64,000 nucleotides of DNA from contig JANATF010000010.1 in assembly GCA_029449245.1 (NCBI GenBank), positions 1,054,001-1,118,000 of the forward strand. The letters run 5' to 3'. This document shows positions 1-9,772 of this stretch, piece after piece. The first letter of the stretch is position 1, and every line of letters starts with the position of its first letter. The position numbers were made by a program, and so were the translations under genes. Below the pieces are notes generated by a model that was not told the origin of the DNA, did no database searches, and was given only the letters and a program-made list of their open reading frames with translations. This DNA is from Mortierella alpina (taxonomy: Eukaryota > Mortierellomycota > Mortierellomycetes > Mortierellales > Mortierellaceae).

Positions 1-1472
1 CTCAGCAGAGCCGATGGACCAACTATGGCGATCAACCTCTTCCGATCTACACCGCTGTTTCCCACGTCCTACCTGGATTGACTCCCGAGAAAAAACTGGA
101 AGGAGAAGTGGTTGTTGAAAACGATGTCGCCAAGGAGGAAGAGGATGCACACTACTACCAGTGGTTCGAGATGACACCCTACGAATTTGGAAGCGAAGAG
201 ACTTCTGGTAAGAATGGTTTACAGCACTGTTATTTTGCGCCTTACAATGCATGCACTTCCCTGATATACCTAACTCTTAATGTTATATTATTTTCTTGGA
301 TCACAGCCTGGATCCCAACTTGGGCATTCGGTCGGCGCTTTGTGGAAGGCAAGAGCGTCGAAAACATTCCAGAGACAAATCTAGCAATTCTTCTAGGCAC
401 GTTTGGCTCTGCGTTTACAGCCACCCTGGCGGATTATTACAAGGAAGTGCGACCTATTCTCAATAAGGCCATGTCGGACTCTATGGACTCGTACATTAAC
501 GAGGTAAGGCTGCCACGGCGTGTCTGCTGTGAAGGCAAAAAGTAGATATACCGATGCTGACTCACTGTTATGACTTCAAATATCGATACGAAACAGTTCC
601 TGGATGGCCTGGATCAGATTCATCCGCTGTCCCCATCCTGCTTCCCCAATCCAACCTACAAGTTGCCCAACCCAGAACCCGAGGCTGAAGCCTTTTCGCA
701 GCGCAAAAATATTTATCTAAACGATGCGGGAATGGATAATAACCTGCCCCTGTATCCTTTGCTGAGGCCGGGCCGCAACATTGACGTGATTCTGGCATTC
801 GACAGCAGTGCTGACATTGAAAGTGTCCCTTGGTTCGAGAAGACAGGTACGATAACGGGAAAGGTAGCTATCTTTACATCGCTGTGGACGATGCCCAACC
901 TTAACTGCTTTGTTTCTTCGCCTTACTATCGTGTAGATGAATACGTGAAACGGCGCGGTATTGAGCGGTGGCCACCTGTCTCGAAAACTAGAGCAGAGCA
1001 GCTGGCAAAACAGGAGGGCGGACCTCCTCGGAAAATGACACATTTCGAGATCTTTCAAGGAATTGTGGCGGACGACCGTGATGCAGATCTCATCGCTTCA
1101 CCAGAAAAGTCGGGTAAACAGCCAGCAGCGAAATCCGCTGCTACTGAAGAGGGCTTTAATGCCCACCCTATCACCCTGATCTACTTCCCTTTGATCCCGA
1201 ATGAGGATTATCAAAAGGAGTTCAACCCAGCCTTGGATCCATTCTGCTCGACCTTCAATTTTGAGATCAAGGAGGAACAAGTGGAGCTTTTGGCAGGGCT
1301 CGGAGAGAAGAACTTTGGAAAGGGCTTGGAGGATGTTCGCAAGGTCTTGAAGGAGACGTGGCAGCGCAAAAAGCGGCAGCGTCTGGAGCGTGAAAAGCAA
1401 GAGAAAAGGAATCGCAAGAACGTGCATCCAGCTCCAGCTCCCGTTACGAAATCGAGCAGCGATCGGAAATAA
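1..1472 (+). CDS. Cytosolic phospholipase A2-type lipase, 3' part (5' end outside window)
   Basis: Partial gene, exons about 1-207, 307-503 and 597-1472, joined by short GT-AG introns that preserve phase. The reading frame is open from base 3, so the beginning lies upstream. The visible part matches the catalytic domain of group IV (cytosolic, calcium-dependent type) phospholipase A2, which releases fatty acids from the sn-2 position of phospholipids. Diagnostic stretches are PLPIYTAVSH, WFEMTPYEFGSEE, then WIPTWAFGRRF, and NLAILLGTFGSAFTA. The segment LNDAGMDNNLPLYPLLRPGR carries the aspartate of the Ser-Asp catalytic dyad; the nucleophile motif GLSGS would be upstream. The C-terminus is a Lys/Arg-rich tail (KRQRLEREKQEKRNRK). 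An alternative is a fungal lysophospholipase B, but the GSEE and DAGMDNN contexts and lack of a visible signal peptide favour a cytosolic enzyme. It is convergent with the mL40 gene. Confidence 0.88.
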
Positions 1473-1735
1473 ACAACTTCTGTCCAGCAGTGTAGAAAAA
1501 AACAAAGTGCTATGCGTGTGGTACGCGTATATTGATTGATGTAGATGTACAATGTTGGATTGATGCTCGCCTTCCTGGTGATCCCGGATCTCCTTCTCTT
1601 CCCACGTCCATGACATGACGGTCCTCTATGAAGCGCTTAACAGATCGGTCCTTGACTTCCTGAGTGGCAGAATAATATTACGACTGTTGGCTGCCGCCCA
1701 AATGAACTGATCTATCGTGGAAACAATAGTCCAGC

Positions 1736-2182
1736 TCATGCCTTGGTGGTGTCGACTGCCTGCCTGTAGTTCCAGATCTTCTTTGGCGGGGTGTCGGTGA
1801 GGGTTCTAAGCTGCCTTGGGAAGACGGAGTTTCTTTCCTTAGTCTGAGAGTGCTTGAAGAGAAGGGGACTGGTAGCCTCCAGCTCTGCGTTGGCTTTGCG
1901 AATCATTTCAAACTTCTTGGCCATGGTCTCTGCATGCTCCTGTTTACGCTGCTGGCGGACTAGCTTCCATGCACGCTCAATGGTCTCATGACGGGCCATG
2001 TCCTCGGACGACATGCGGACAGGGGGTCTTGGTGGAGCATCGAAGAGGACCTTTTTGATGAGATCGTTTCGGGCATCGCCGTTGAGGGAGGTAGAGCCAC
2101 CTTTCTTCATACCAGGGCGGCCGGCGGCGCGCATGATGCTGCTGCTGGCAGTGACGGCAGTGCGGAGGAATGGGCTCGACAT
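1736..2182 (-). CDS. Mitochondrial large-subunit ribosomal protein mL40
   Basis: Single-exon gene of 148 codons. The frame stays open upstream, but the ATG at 2182 gives a typical mitochondrial N-terminus (MSSPFLRTAVTASSSIMRAA, rich in Ser, Ala and Arg without acids), so I chose it. The body has the mL40/MRPL28 family features: a central helical HETIERAWKLVRQQRKQEHA stretch followed by KKFEMIRKANAELE and a C-terminal TDTPPKKIWNYRQ block. The protein is a component of the 54S mitoribosome and acts in the mitochondrial matrix. It is divergently transcribed from the Tra2-like gene (start 2395), leaving about 212 bp as a shared promoter. Length fits the family. Identification is from remembered family motifs, not a search. 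Confidence 0.8.
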   Translation of the reverse strand: MSSPFLRTAVTASSSIMRAAGRPGMKKGGSTSLNGDARNDLIKKVLFDAPPRPPVRMSSEDMARHETIERAWKLVRQQRKQEHAETMAKKFEMIRKANAELEATSPLLFKHSQTKERNSVFPRQLRTLTDTPPKKIWNYRQAVDTTKA

Positions 2183-2394
2183 TGTCGGATGGGAATGTGT
2201 CAAGGAGAAGGAGTCTGTCTGTGATTCGGAAGCAGAGCTAGGCAAGGGCACACAAGCGTTGTTTGTATTTCCTCTGTCGGTTAAGGGGAGTCCACGTACG
2301 AATGTTTTTTTTTCTCTCACTATCTGACTGTGTGCCATCAAGGAATTCATCGGTCCATCCCCTTCATTCACACACACACACACACACCACCACC
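2183..2394. promoter_or_regulatory. Short divergent promoter between mL40 and the Tra2-like gene
   Basis: These 212 bp separate the two start codons. They contain a (CA)n run immediately before the plus-strand ATG (about 2369-2388) and a T-tract near 2307. No clear TATA box was seen. It must hold both 5' untranslated regions and both promoters. Confidence 0.6.
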
Positions 2395-3869
2395 ATGAGC
2401 GAACAAGCATCATACGCCGATACCGAGCACCGCGGCCGTGCTGAAAGCCCTGCCAGCTCAAGATCGAGATCCCCCCGTCCCAGAAGCAGATCTCCTGCAC
2501 GCGCATCGTAAATATCGCCTATTGAATTCTGAACAACTGTTGCTGGAAGTGTCTTTTGTGTATCCTTCATCTGGGGATGATTCTAAGGCAGCCTCTGATC
2601 ATGTGGTTGATGGCTCGCGCACTTGTCTGGATCAGATCAACCCCTCAACACGCGCCTCAGATCGGCCATCGGCAATCAACACGCTTAAAGCTGCGGTAAT
2701 CGGCCCGTCTCCTCACTCGCACTCTGACTTATCGCATGTATCTATCTTTCTCAACCAAATCCGATGCAGAAACAACGCCGCTGAAGACGAGTCAGTCAAC
2801 CCAGGAAACAACCTCTTCGTGAACGGACTCTCCAACAAGACCGAACAGGCAGATCTGGAGGACCTGTTTGGCAAATACGGCAAGGTGAGAGAACAGCGAC
2901 TCCCAGGCCGACCTACTTTTCCCGACTTGCGGCAAGCGACTCGCCACACACACGTTTCTCTCCCTTTAGCCACATGACAGAGGCGGCTCGTGCAAAGAAT
3001 TACTCAGCGCTGCGCCTTTTCCACGAGCAGGAACCGCCTGAGCGTCCCACTTACTGACCCTTCTGTGGTCTTTTGTGTGCTTTAGGTCGAGAAGGTTCAG
3101 ATCATGTTCGACCCCCACACGCGCGAGTCTCGTGGCTTCGCTTTCGTGACCATGGTGCGCGGTGAAGATGCTGACGCTGCTATGCAAGTCTTGACCGGCT
3201 TTGAGCTCCACGGACGCGCCATGACTGTCAGCATGGCCCGCCGTGGTCGTGCCAGAACTCCTACCCCAGGCCAATACCGTGGACCTCCCAAGCGCGAGAG
3301 GGGCCCGGGGGGTATGCCCTATTATCCTTATGGTATCGCATGATGAATGAAGTTGGCGAAACCCATTGTTCTCGCCTATCGAAACACTGCCATATTGACC
3401 ATAGTGTGCGTTCACTACTTCTAGATCGTCGTACCGATAGATTCGAGCCCCGCTATGATCCTCGTGGACCCGATCCAAGGGATTACCGCGGAGGTGCCCC
3501 TGTGCGCGATTATGGCCGCCCTGCTCCCTATGACAGGTATGATTGCGAGAATCGCTTTGATGATCAGGGCAGCCAACAGGCATTGCCAGGACTCATTCTT
3601 CAAGTCGCAGCGCCATGGAATATAAGCGTGCAGTTGGAAGGCGTTGTTGACGGAATATATCAAGCTAACAGCATGTATTTTACTCTACTGACAACCCTTT
3701 CAGATGGATGGGAGGTGCTAGACCAAGGTACGATGATCGTCCTCCCCGCGACTACAGACCCGCTCCTTTTGAGATGGGACGTGGCGGCTACGAGGAGAGA
3801 CCCATGTACGATCGCGGATACGAGCGCCGCCCTCCATCGCGTTACGATGAGAGATACGACCGTTACTAA
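2395..3869 (+). CDS. Transformer-2-like RNA-binding (RRM/RS) protein
   Basis: Five exons, 2395-2507, 2770-2884, 3086-3311, 3425-3536 and 3704-3869, give 243 aa, and every join keeps phase. The N-terminus is a short RS region (SSRSRSPRPRSRSPARAS). One RRM follows at about residues 48-125, with RNP2 LFVNGL and RNP1 RGFAFVTM, and the linker typical of Tra2 proteins (TRESRGF, VEKVQIMFDPHT). The C-terminal third is rich in Arg, Tyr, Asp, Pro and Gly (RYDPRGPDPRDYRGG, RGYERRPPSRYDERYDRY). Tra2 proteins are nuclear splicing regulators that bind GAA-rich enhancers; the same role is inferred here. Introns of 262 and 201 bp are long for this window, which is common in genes for SR proteins that autoregulate their splicing. 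A generic SR or cold-inducible RRM protein is the alternative. Confidence 0.85.
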
Positions 3870-4241
3870 AACGGCAAAATTTTTGAGGCACCTTGTTGTT
3901 CGGCATTGCAGGAACCGGGAAGGATTACGAGAGAATAAAACAAAAAAAACCGCCCACGGATTGACGGGACGATCCATCGATTTCTTTAAAACTGTGGTTC
4001 CCCGCCCTGATCGACCAAAGCACTGTTTTCAGAAAGACTTTTCCGGGAAAGACGATAACAGCACTCAAGCCATCATCATCTCCTCTCAGTCGCAGCACTT
4101 TCAGCTCCCACTCTGCTCAATCAATTTACAGAATAAACTGGAGTAGAGCCGACTTTAATCAATTCTCACCTCCCACCACAAGGTCCACGGCCATCTCACC
4201 TCCAACCAGGCCATCTATCGCCCAACGATATTCCCTTTCGA
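3870..4241. other. Intergenic, 3' flank of the Tra2-like gene
   Basis: No convincing coding signal. It should hold the 3' untranslated region and terminator of the Tra2-like gene (a run of A near 3940-3951) and the promoter of whatever begins at 4242. Confidence 0.5.
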
Positions 4242-4905
4242 ATGGCGCCTTCTTCTTTATTCGACATTCATCCTGCTTCGGCGCGACCTTTCGATCTTGA
4301 AGAGTTCAGCCATACCGCTTCGTTAGATCCGAGACCCCTTGACAGGTGAGTTGTTTGGAGCTGCAGTCTGGCACACGAAAATGTCATCCTGAGGGATCAA
4401 ACCATTACACGTGTAACGTCTCAGTGACTGACAGTGTAGCACAGAGCGAGACCAGGTAAGCTGCGTTGTGAGACGCGACGAGCAGAGATTAGTTATAGCA
4501 TCGCTATTACGGTGAGAAAAGATTAAAAAACAATTGCGGTGACTTGGGAACGAAGACAGATCATATACGTTGTATGCACTCATGTGCTACAAGAGTGTCT
4601 GCTCAGTTCAGGAGGCAACGCCCAAAGGAACAGAAGGCGCCTCCATGGGGACAGTGCGGTGCTGATCGAATCCGAGTGGCGCCAAAAGACAACATAAAAA
4701 AAGACCTGAGACATTCAAAGAACGGCTGTCGAAATTTGAAAACAAACACCCCAGCAGCCTCAAAAGCCTCCTCCGGCTTTTAGTCTACTCTTGCATCTGC
4801 CAGAAAATGCGCTTATGGGCGATAGCGTATGAGCATGATGGCATGATGGGCCACTTAATCATCGTGCATGGGCTCAAAATGGCCAGGCAAATAAATGAAC
4901 AATAG
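4242..4905 (+). CDS. Possible small gene, two exon-like segments, unknown product
   Basis: Weak call. An ATG at 4242 opens a 35-codon segment (MAPSSLFDIHPASARPFDLE...) that ends exactly at a good donor, CAG|GTGAGT at 4345/4346. A second protein-like segment lies in 4677-4905, with KKRPETFKERLSKFENKHP and SSLKSLLRLLVYSCIC. Joining 4345 to 4677 keeps phase and gives 110 codons, but the acceptor would be GAG rather than CAG or TAG and the intron would be 331 bp. The real exon structure may differ, or the first segment could be a leader exon of the membrane-protein gene at 5315. I do not recognise the family. Confidence 0.25.
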
Positions 4906-5314
4906 GGCGCCCTGGGGCAATCGAGATGGCATAGAGAGTCCACCAGGTCGGAGATATGTCTTGGGACCGAGGCAGCCCAGTGCAAGGGCAGGGTCCCCCT
5001 GCAGCAGCGGAGGAGCAGAGAGATGAACAGGAGCCTTCAGAGACTCCAGCGCGAGGGGTGATCGCTGACGCAGACCTATTTTTACAAGCGGAAGAACACT
5101 AAAAAAAACCAAAGAGGGCGCCATAGTGTCAGCGTTGTACGGACAGCCTCCCGTGTCCTTCCTCTCTTCGCACCTCTTTTCTCATCCTTCTTCTCATTCC
5201 TCTCCATTCCAGGTTCATTCTACTCATTCCCCTCGGCATCCACGTTCGATCTCTCACTCCCCACTCATCGAGAACGCACAGGCTGCTGTCGCCTCAAAAC
5301 TCTATTTCGCATAC

Positions 5315-7570
5315 ATGAGCAATCGCACAAGGCTTGCCCTTTTCCTTGCTCTGGCGTTGGCACTATCGCTCGGTATTTGTCATGGCCAAAGTCAGATCCA
5401 ACGAAGACGCCTGTATCAGCGGCGGCAAGAGCAGAGCGGTGGTTCTGAGGAAATTGACACTCCAGTACTCTTGGGGCCCTTTCCACTTCGGCGGTACAGG
5501 CACTTGAGGCAAAGCGATCTTTATCACAAGCGGGCAGAGCCTAGTGAGTCTACTCCCTCAGCCGATGGTTCCCCTGGTAGGTCTTTCATAAATGTTACTC
5601 CTCAGACCTTGTTGCACCGCCCCCACTTGGAAAAAAAAACGCCAGCACACCGAGAAGTCGCGCGCTGATTCTCTCAGCCTCATCGTCAATCTCCTCCCTC
5701 CTTCCCTCCCCTCTACCTGACCCTGTTTCGTCAAGAACCTTTACTCCGTCTTCCTCTCCCTTGCTGCTTCAGCATTTCCATTTGAGCCTTCCTATGAAGG
5801 GGTTGAATCAGTCCGCTACATTCTCCTACACCGTTCCTACATAATCGCCTGCATCGCATTTCTTCTGTAACTGCTCGATATGCACTTCATTTGGTCCCTT
5901 TCTCCTCTTCCAGTCGTTGTTCGCGCCAACCGTCATTAACCCCGTCCTTGTGGGCAAATCGGACAAGAGCAGGGGCCACATGTACAGTGCTCTCGAAAAC
6001 GATCCTCCTTGTGCTCCAAACAAAGCGTTGGTTGTGAGCAGTTTCCGAGAGAGGAATAATGTAGCGTTGATGAACACTACGATCTTCATGGTGGGCGTGA
6101 TAGAACCAACGGCTGACGAACCCAGAACACACGATAGAATCCTCCGTTTCAAAGACCCTTGCCGTAACATCAGAGACTACGACAACTACAACCTCAACAA
6201 CAGCATTGATCGCCAGTACTACAACAACCGCTCAACATAGCTCAGTCGCAGAGAGTAATTACTTATTGATAAGGAATGCTGCTTGGCGCCTTCAGATCTC
6301 AGCTTGCTGTTTACTTGGAGCAAGCTTTTCGCCCTGAATTTGACCCACCGACTCGTTTCATTACCTTTATCGTAGATACCACCCCTTCTTCCAAACACAC
6401 TGAACCCACTCATTCAGAACCCCATCTTACTCCTTCTATCACAGGTGCCAGCTCCGCAGTAGATCCAATCACGACAGCGCACGATACAACGACAGCGGCA
6501 GCAACATCACCTTCAGCGGAGACTACCACTACGACGACAACAACTACAGCTACAGTAGCAACGTCTGCCCTTCCAAGTACAACTACGACCGTGCCCGAGA
6601 CCACTACGACAACTACGACCGTCCCTGCCACTACGGACATTTCCACTACGATCGAAACAACGACTATTGCCACTACCACTACCTCCACTACCACTACCAC
6701 CACCACGACTACTACGAGTTCGCCCATCGTCCCCCCTCACACCTCGTCCCATCCAATCAGAACGTCAATTTCGGTGTCAAAGACTGACCCAACTACCGAG
6801 GCGGTCCCAACTTCGAGTTCTGATGCCGCGCTCCACCCTTCAGGCTCCTCATCTGAGGGAGATACGAACAAGACGGGGATCACTATCGGCGTCGCCATTG
6901 GGTCAGTTGTAGTCGCGGCAGGAATTGGTGTATGGATCTTTCGCAAGTGGAAACTTTCTGTAAGTGAGGTGAAAATGAGCTCTTTCCACGTCCGTGGCCA
7001 CGGGCTGTGCCCGTCCATAACTATCTTCGAAAGGCGATATACTTTACTCAATTCCCCCCCCCCCCTTTTTTTTTGTCCCTCTATCGTTTTTTTGTCCTTC
7101 AGCCCTCAAGGCAGTTCAAGAGCAAGATCAGGAGCTCAGTGGGCGGAAGCAGCTTTGGGCCAAGCCGCGCAGACGACAACCCAGATGATTATGAGATGTA
7201 CTCTGACATCTTCCGACCAGCCGTCCATGACTCTGGTTTCCCAGGGGTGGTCGCGGCTTCCTCCATGGCTGGATCCTCTCCTCAGATGCAGCATGTGCAT
7301 TATGAGCAGCAACCGTTCGACGATAATGAACAGCAGATGACGCCTTCTCAGCAGCAGCATGTGAGTCTCTCGGCCACTTCAACAGTACCAGACTATGGCC
7401 AGTATCGACAGCAAGGACAAGAACGTTGGGTAGATGACGGTTATGGATATGACGCGGTCGTGAATGAGGCCCTTATTGGTTCAAGTGGTGGTCCATATTA
7501 TCCTCCAACATATGCCAGTCAAGACAATGGTGGCCCCAATGATCATTTTTTGCGAGAGCTGCGGGAATAA
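5315..7570 (+). CDS. Ser/Thr-rich single-pass surface protein (Mid2/Wsc-like sensor architecture)
   Basis: Proposed exons 5315-5576, 5678-5832, 5914-6033, 6104-6254, 6376-6959 and 7103-7570 (579 aa). All phases fit, but the donor after 5832 is GTTCCT, so that join is uncertain. The N-terminus is a clear signal peptide (RLALFLALALALSLGICHG). A long Ser/Thr-rich ectodomain includes near-pure Thr tracts (6520-6720), expected to be O-glycosylated. One membrane segment, about residues 396-418 (GITIGVAIGSVVVAAGIGVW), is followed by basic RKWK and a cytoplasmic tail of about 160 residues rich in Gln, Tyr, Pro and Asp. This is the architecture of fungal wall-stress sensors of the Mid2/Wsc type, but I see no Cys-rich WSC domain. 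A sensor or adhesin role is inferred only. Introns contain T-tracts and a C10-type run near 7050. Confidence 0.7.
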
Positions 7571-7588
7571 GACCCCGAGTGTAGATTT

Positions 7589-7626
7589 CATCATTTTCGC
7601 GTCATCTAGTTGACGCGAAAATGATG
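7589..7626. terminator. Perfect 16-bp inverted repeat just after the membrane-protein stop codon
   Basis: Arms at 7589-7604 and 7611-7626 are exact reverse complements, separated by TCTAGT. The arm reads CATCATTTTCGCGTCA. It starts 19 bp past the stop codon, so it lies in the 3' untranslated region and could form an RNA hairpin or a DNA cruciform. Calling it a terminator is an inference; it may be an RNA-stability element or a protein-binding palindrome. Confidence 0.5.
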
Positions 7627-7733
7627 TCGTTTACCCCGTAGCATGCCTGATGCCCGATCCTGTTGCCTCATGTTCTCTCGTTCACTCCCTCACTCACCCA
7701 CTTACTCACTTCGGGCTCTGGCTACCGAACCCT

Positions 7734-7740
7734 TATAAAT
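7734..7740 (+). promoter_or_regulatory. TATA box of the CsbD-like gene
   Basis: TATAAAT lies 105 bp before the ATG at 7839, followed by a pyrimidine-rich stretch with a T8 run and a CA-rich leader (CACAACACAACACAACTC). This layout is typical of strongly expressed or stress-induced fungal genes. Confidence 0.7.
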
Positions 7741-7838
7741 ACGGACCCTGGGGCCTACTTTTTTTTTATCTTCATTCTTCTCATCTCTAAAACACACTTA
7801 CACAACACAACACAACTCAACACAAACCACTATCAAAC

Positions 7839-8123
7839 ATGACTGACAGACTTTCCAACACCTACAACTCCACCGTCGGTGGTGCCAAGCAGACCGTCGG
7901 AAACGCCCTTGGTAACGACCATCTCGCAGGAACCGGTGCCCAGCAGAAGGCCCAGGCCGACGCAAAACAGACCGCCCAGAACGCTCAAACCCACGCCGAG
8001 GGTCTCGGTGACAACATCAAGGGTGCCGCCCAGAAAGCCGTCGGTGGAGCCACAAACGACCACTCTATGGAGGCTAAAGGACACGGCAACTCTGCCCTCG
8101 GCGATGTCAAGCGCAATGTCTAA
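7839..8123 (+). CDS. CsbD-like small stress protein
   Basis: Intronless, 94 codons. The sequence is hydrophilic, rich in Gly, Ala, Asn, Gln and Lys, and free of Cys and Trp. It contains repeated GxAKQTVGNALGN and NIKGAAQKAVGGAT blocks of the CsbD family; bacterial members are general-stress proteins. Fungal relatives have been described as mismatch- or cruciform-DNA-binding proteins, but the molecular role is not settled. The ATG at 7839 lies 105 bp after a TATA box in a good context (CAAACATG). Strong preference for C-ending codons suggests high expression. The presence of a perfect inverted repeat 210 bp upstream is probably coincidental. Confidence is high for a real gene and good for the family. 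Confidence 0.82.
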   Translation: MTDRLSNTYNSTVGGAKQTVGNALGNDHLAGTGAQQKAQADAKQTAQNAQTHAEGLGDNIKGAAQKAVGGATNDHSMEAKGHGNSALGDVKRNV

Positions 8124-8964
8124 AGCATATATCTTTGGCCCGAAGCAAGTTCCCCCCTCCTCTCGCATTTTCTTGTCCCTGTTGGGTATAGAATCGTTTG
8201 CCCCTTCACGCGATTTTTTTTCATTCAACGACTATGCATTACTGTAAATAAAAACGCTACATGCAAGAAAAAAAGGAAAAAAAAACTTGGTTCGAGTCGT
8301 GTGGAGGCTTATAAGAATGCAGAGACTGTGCAGAGATAGTGGAGAGAGAATGCAGAAAGAGTGCCGAGCGAGGATCCAATACGCGCGTTCTACCAGCCTT
8401 GCCACCTGAGATTGTGCAGACCCAGCATCGTTTGGTTGAGGCGATCGATGCTGATCGTGATAGAGCACACCCCTCCAGTTCATGTCATAACCAACGCCAA
8501 GGAATAAATCAAGGTTGGAGGCAGCCATCCTGTACCTCGTTAAACCTGACCAGAGACAATGTTTGCAGTACGAAGCTGAAGGATCAAGCAGCGACAATGG
8601 ATGAATGAGCTACTATGAACGGTAGGCAGTGTATTTGCGCAAAGAGAAGGTAAGAGAAGGTTATATCTGAGTGAAGGAGGGTGGACTGACTGCGAATGGT
8701 AATTTTCTATAGTGGGCGGGTCTTGGCAAGTGTGATCTGGTTCGACCCTCCTTGGCAACAAGAGCATACACGCAATCCGCTTGCTACGCACTCACTGACG
8801 CGATGACAAACAAGTCCAAAATAGAACATCATCAACAACAACGATGTGGGATAGGATGTCCGTCAAAGAAATATATATAAAGGCTCGTAGGTTGAAGCAA
8901 AGAACTCCATATTCAACTCTGATCAACAACACCCTCAAGCAAGCAATTTTATTTCCCCCACACT
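8124..8964. other. Intergenic between the two compact genes
   Basis: Holds the 3' end of the CsbD-like gene and the promoter of the next gene. Short reading frames on both strands look random. No RNA gene was recognised. Confidence 0.5.
8871..8880 (+). promoter_or_regulatory. TATA box of the 139-aa protein gene
   Basis: ATATATATAA lies about 90 bp before the ATG at 8965, followed by a CAACAACACC leader. Spacing resembles that of the CsbD-like gene. Confidence 0.65.
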
Positions 8965-9384
8965 ATGTCTTTCATCTACAACTTTTTTGCCGGTGACAAC
9001 TCCACCCCTGCCGAGAAGGAGAACGCCGCTGCCCTCAAGGACATGATCAACAACCACAAGGCTGCCCTCAAGCTCGAATACAAGCAATACGAGGCTGACT
9101 ACAAGCAAGCGGTCAAGGCTGCCGAAGACGAGTACAAACGCGCCAAGGACCTCGCCAAGGAGGATCTGCTCCGCAACACATTGGGTGCGGTCAGACGCGA
9201 GGTGGACGTGATCACCTCGACGGACGAGTTTGCAAACTCGGATGCAAAGACACGGTCCAAAGTAGAGGAATTCAAGTCCTGGGTTGACTGTGCGGCTCTG
9301 AAGCACTTGGGTGAAGACGCGTTGTCAGAGAAGACTGCCCATGGGTTCCCAGTGGATAAGAATGTGCTCCCTGCTTCTGCGTAA
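8965..9384 (+). CDS. Small charged helical protein, function unknown
   Basis: Intronless, 139 codons. I do not recognise it. After a short hydrophobic start (MSFIYNFFAG), residues 20-75 are predicted to be strongly helical and rich in Lys, Glu, Ala and Tyr (KLEYKQYEADYKQAVKAAED), suggesting a coiled coil or amphipathic helix. The remainder (TRSKVEEFKSWVDCAAL) is also helical. There is one Cys and no membrane span. The TATA box, short leader and strongly biased codons (AAG, CTC, GCC, GAG) suggest high expression, as for the CsbD-like neighbour. No homology-based function is claimed. Confidence 0.72.
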   Translation: MSFIYNFFAGDNSTPAEKENAAALKDMINNHKAALKLEYKQYEADYKQAVKAAEDEYKRAKDLAKEDLLRNTLGAVRREVDVITSTDEFANSDAKTRSKVEEFKSWVDCAALKHLGEDALSEKTAHGFPVDKNVLPASA

Positions 9385-9772
9385 ATAGGCTCTTCCCAAT
9401 ACATATATAATCTTGTTCTCAACCAGTAAATGGACAGCAGCTCTATTCGATACTCGCGAATGTACTTGGCTAGACGAGGGGAAGAAGTCCCGCTACTCAC
9501 GTTGATATAAGTGTCGCGTACGCTTTTGTGCGTTGATAATACATATGGTAATAGAGAGAGACGGTGAGCAAAAGTGTGCGAACGATGGAAAGTGGGGGTG
9601 AGAATGAGAGTCGGAGTCAGAATGAGAATGAGAGGATGAGAGGATGAGAAGATGAAAGGATGAGAGTAAGAGTGAGTGGTTTGTGTTTGTTGCTTGTGCT
9701 GGTTTGGTGAAGAAGGTTTTGCGATGTGCCTGTGCACTGTTCCCGAGCAACGAATGGGTGTCACTCCCAAAC
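9385..9772. repeat. Intergenic with a degenerate GA-rich minisatellite
   Basis: About 9598-9675 consists of imperfect GAGAATGAGA / GGATGAGA units on the plus strand. The rest is the 3' flank of the 139-aa gene and the promoter of the kinase gene. Confidence 0.55.

Noticed and set aside
6410-6727. 105-codon minus-strand frame made almost only of Val
   Set aside because: It is the antisense shadow of the Thr-encoding ACN tract in the surface-protein gene.
8286-8296. GGTTCGAGTCG, a tRNA B-box-like sequence
   Set aside because: No A-box, acceptor stem or cloverleaf could be built around it.
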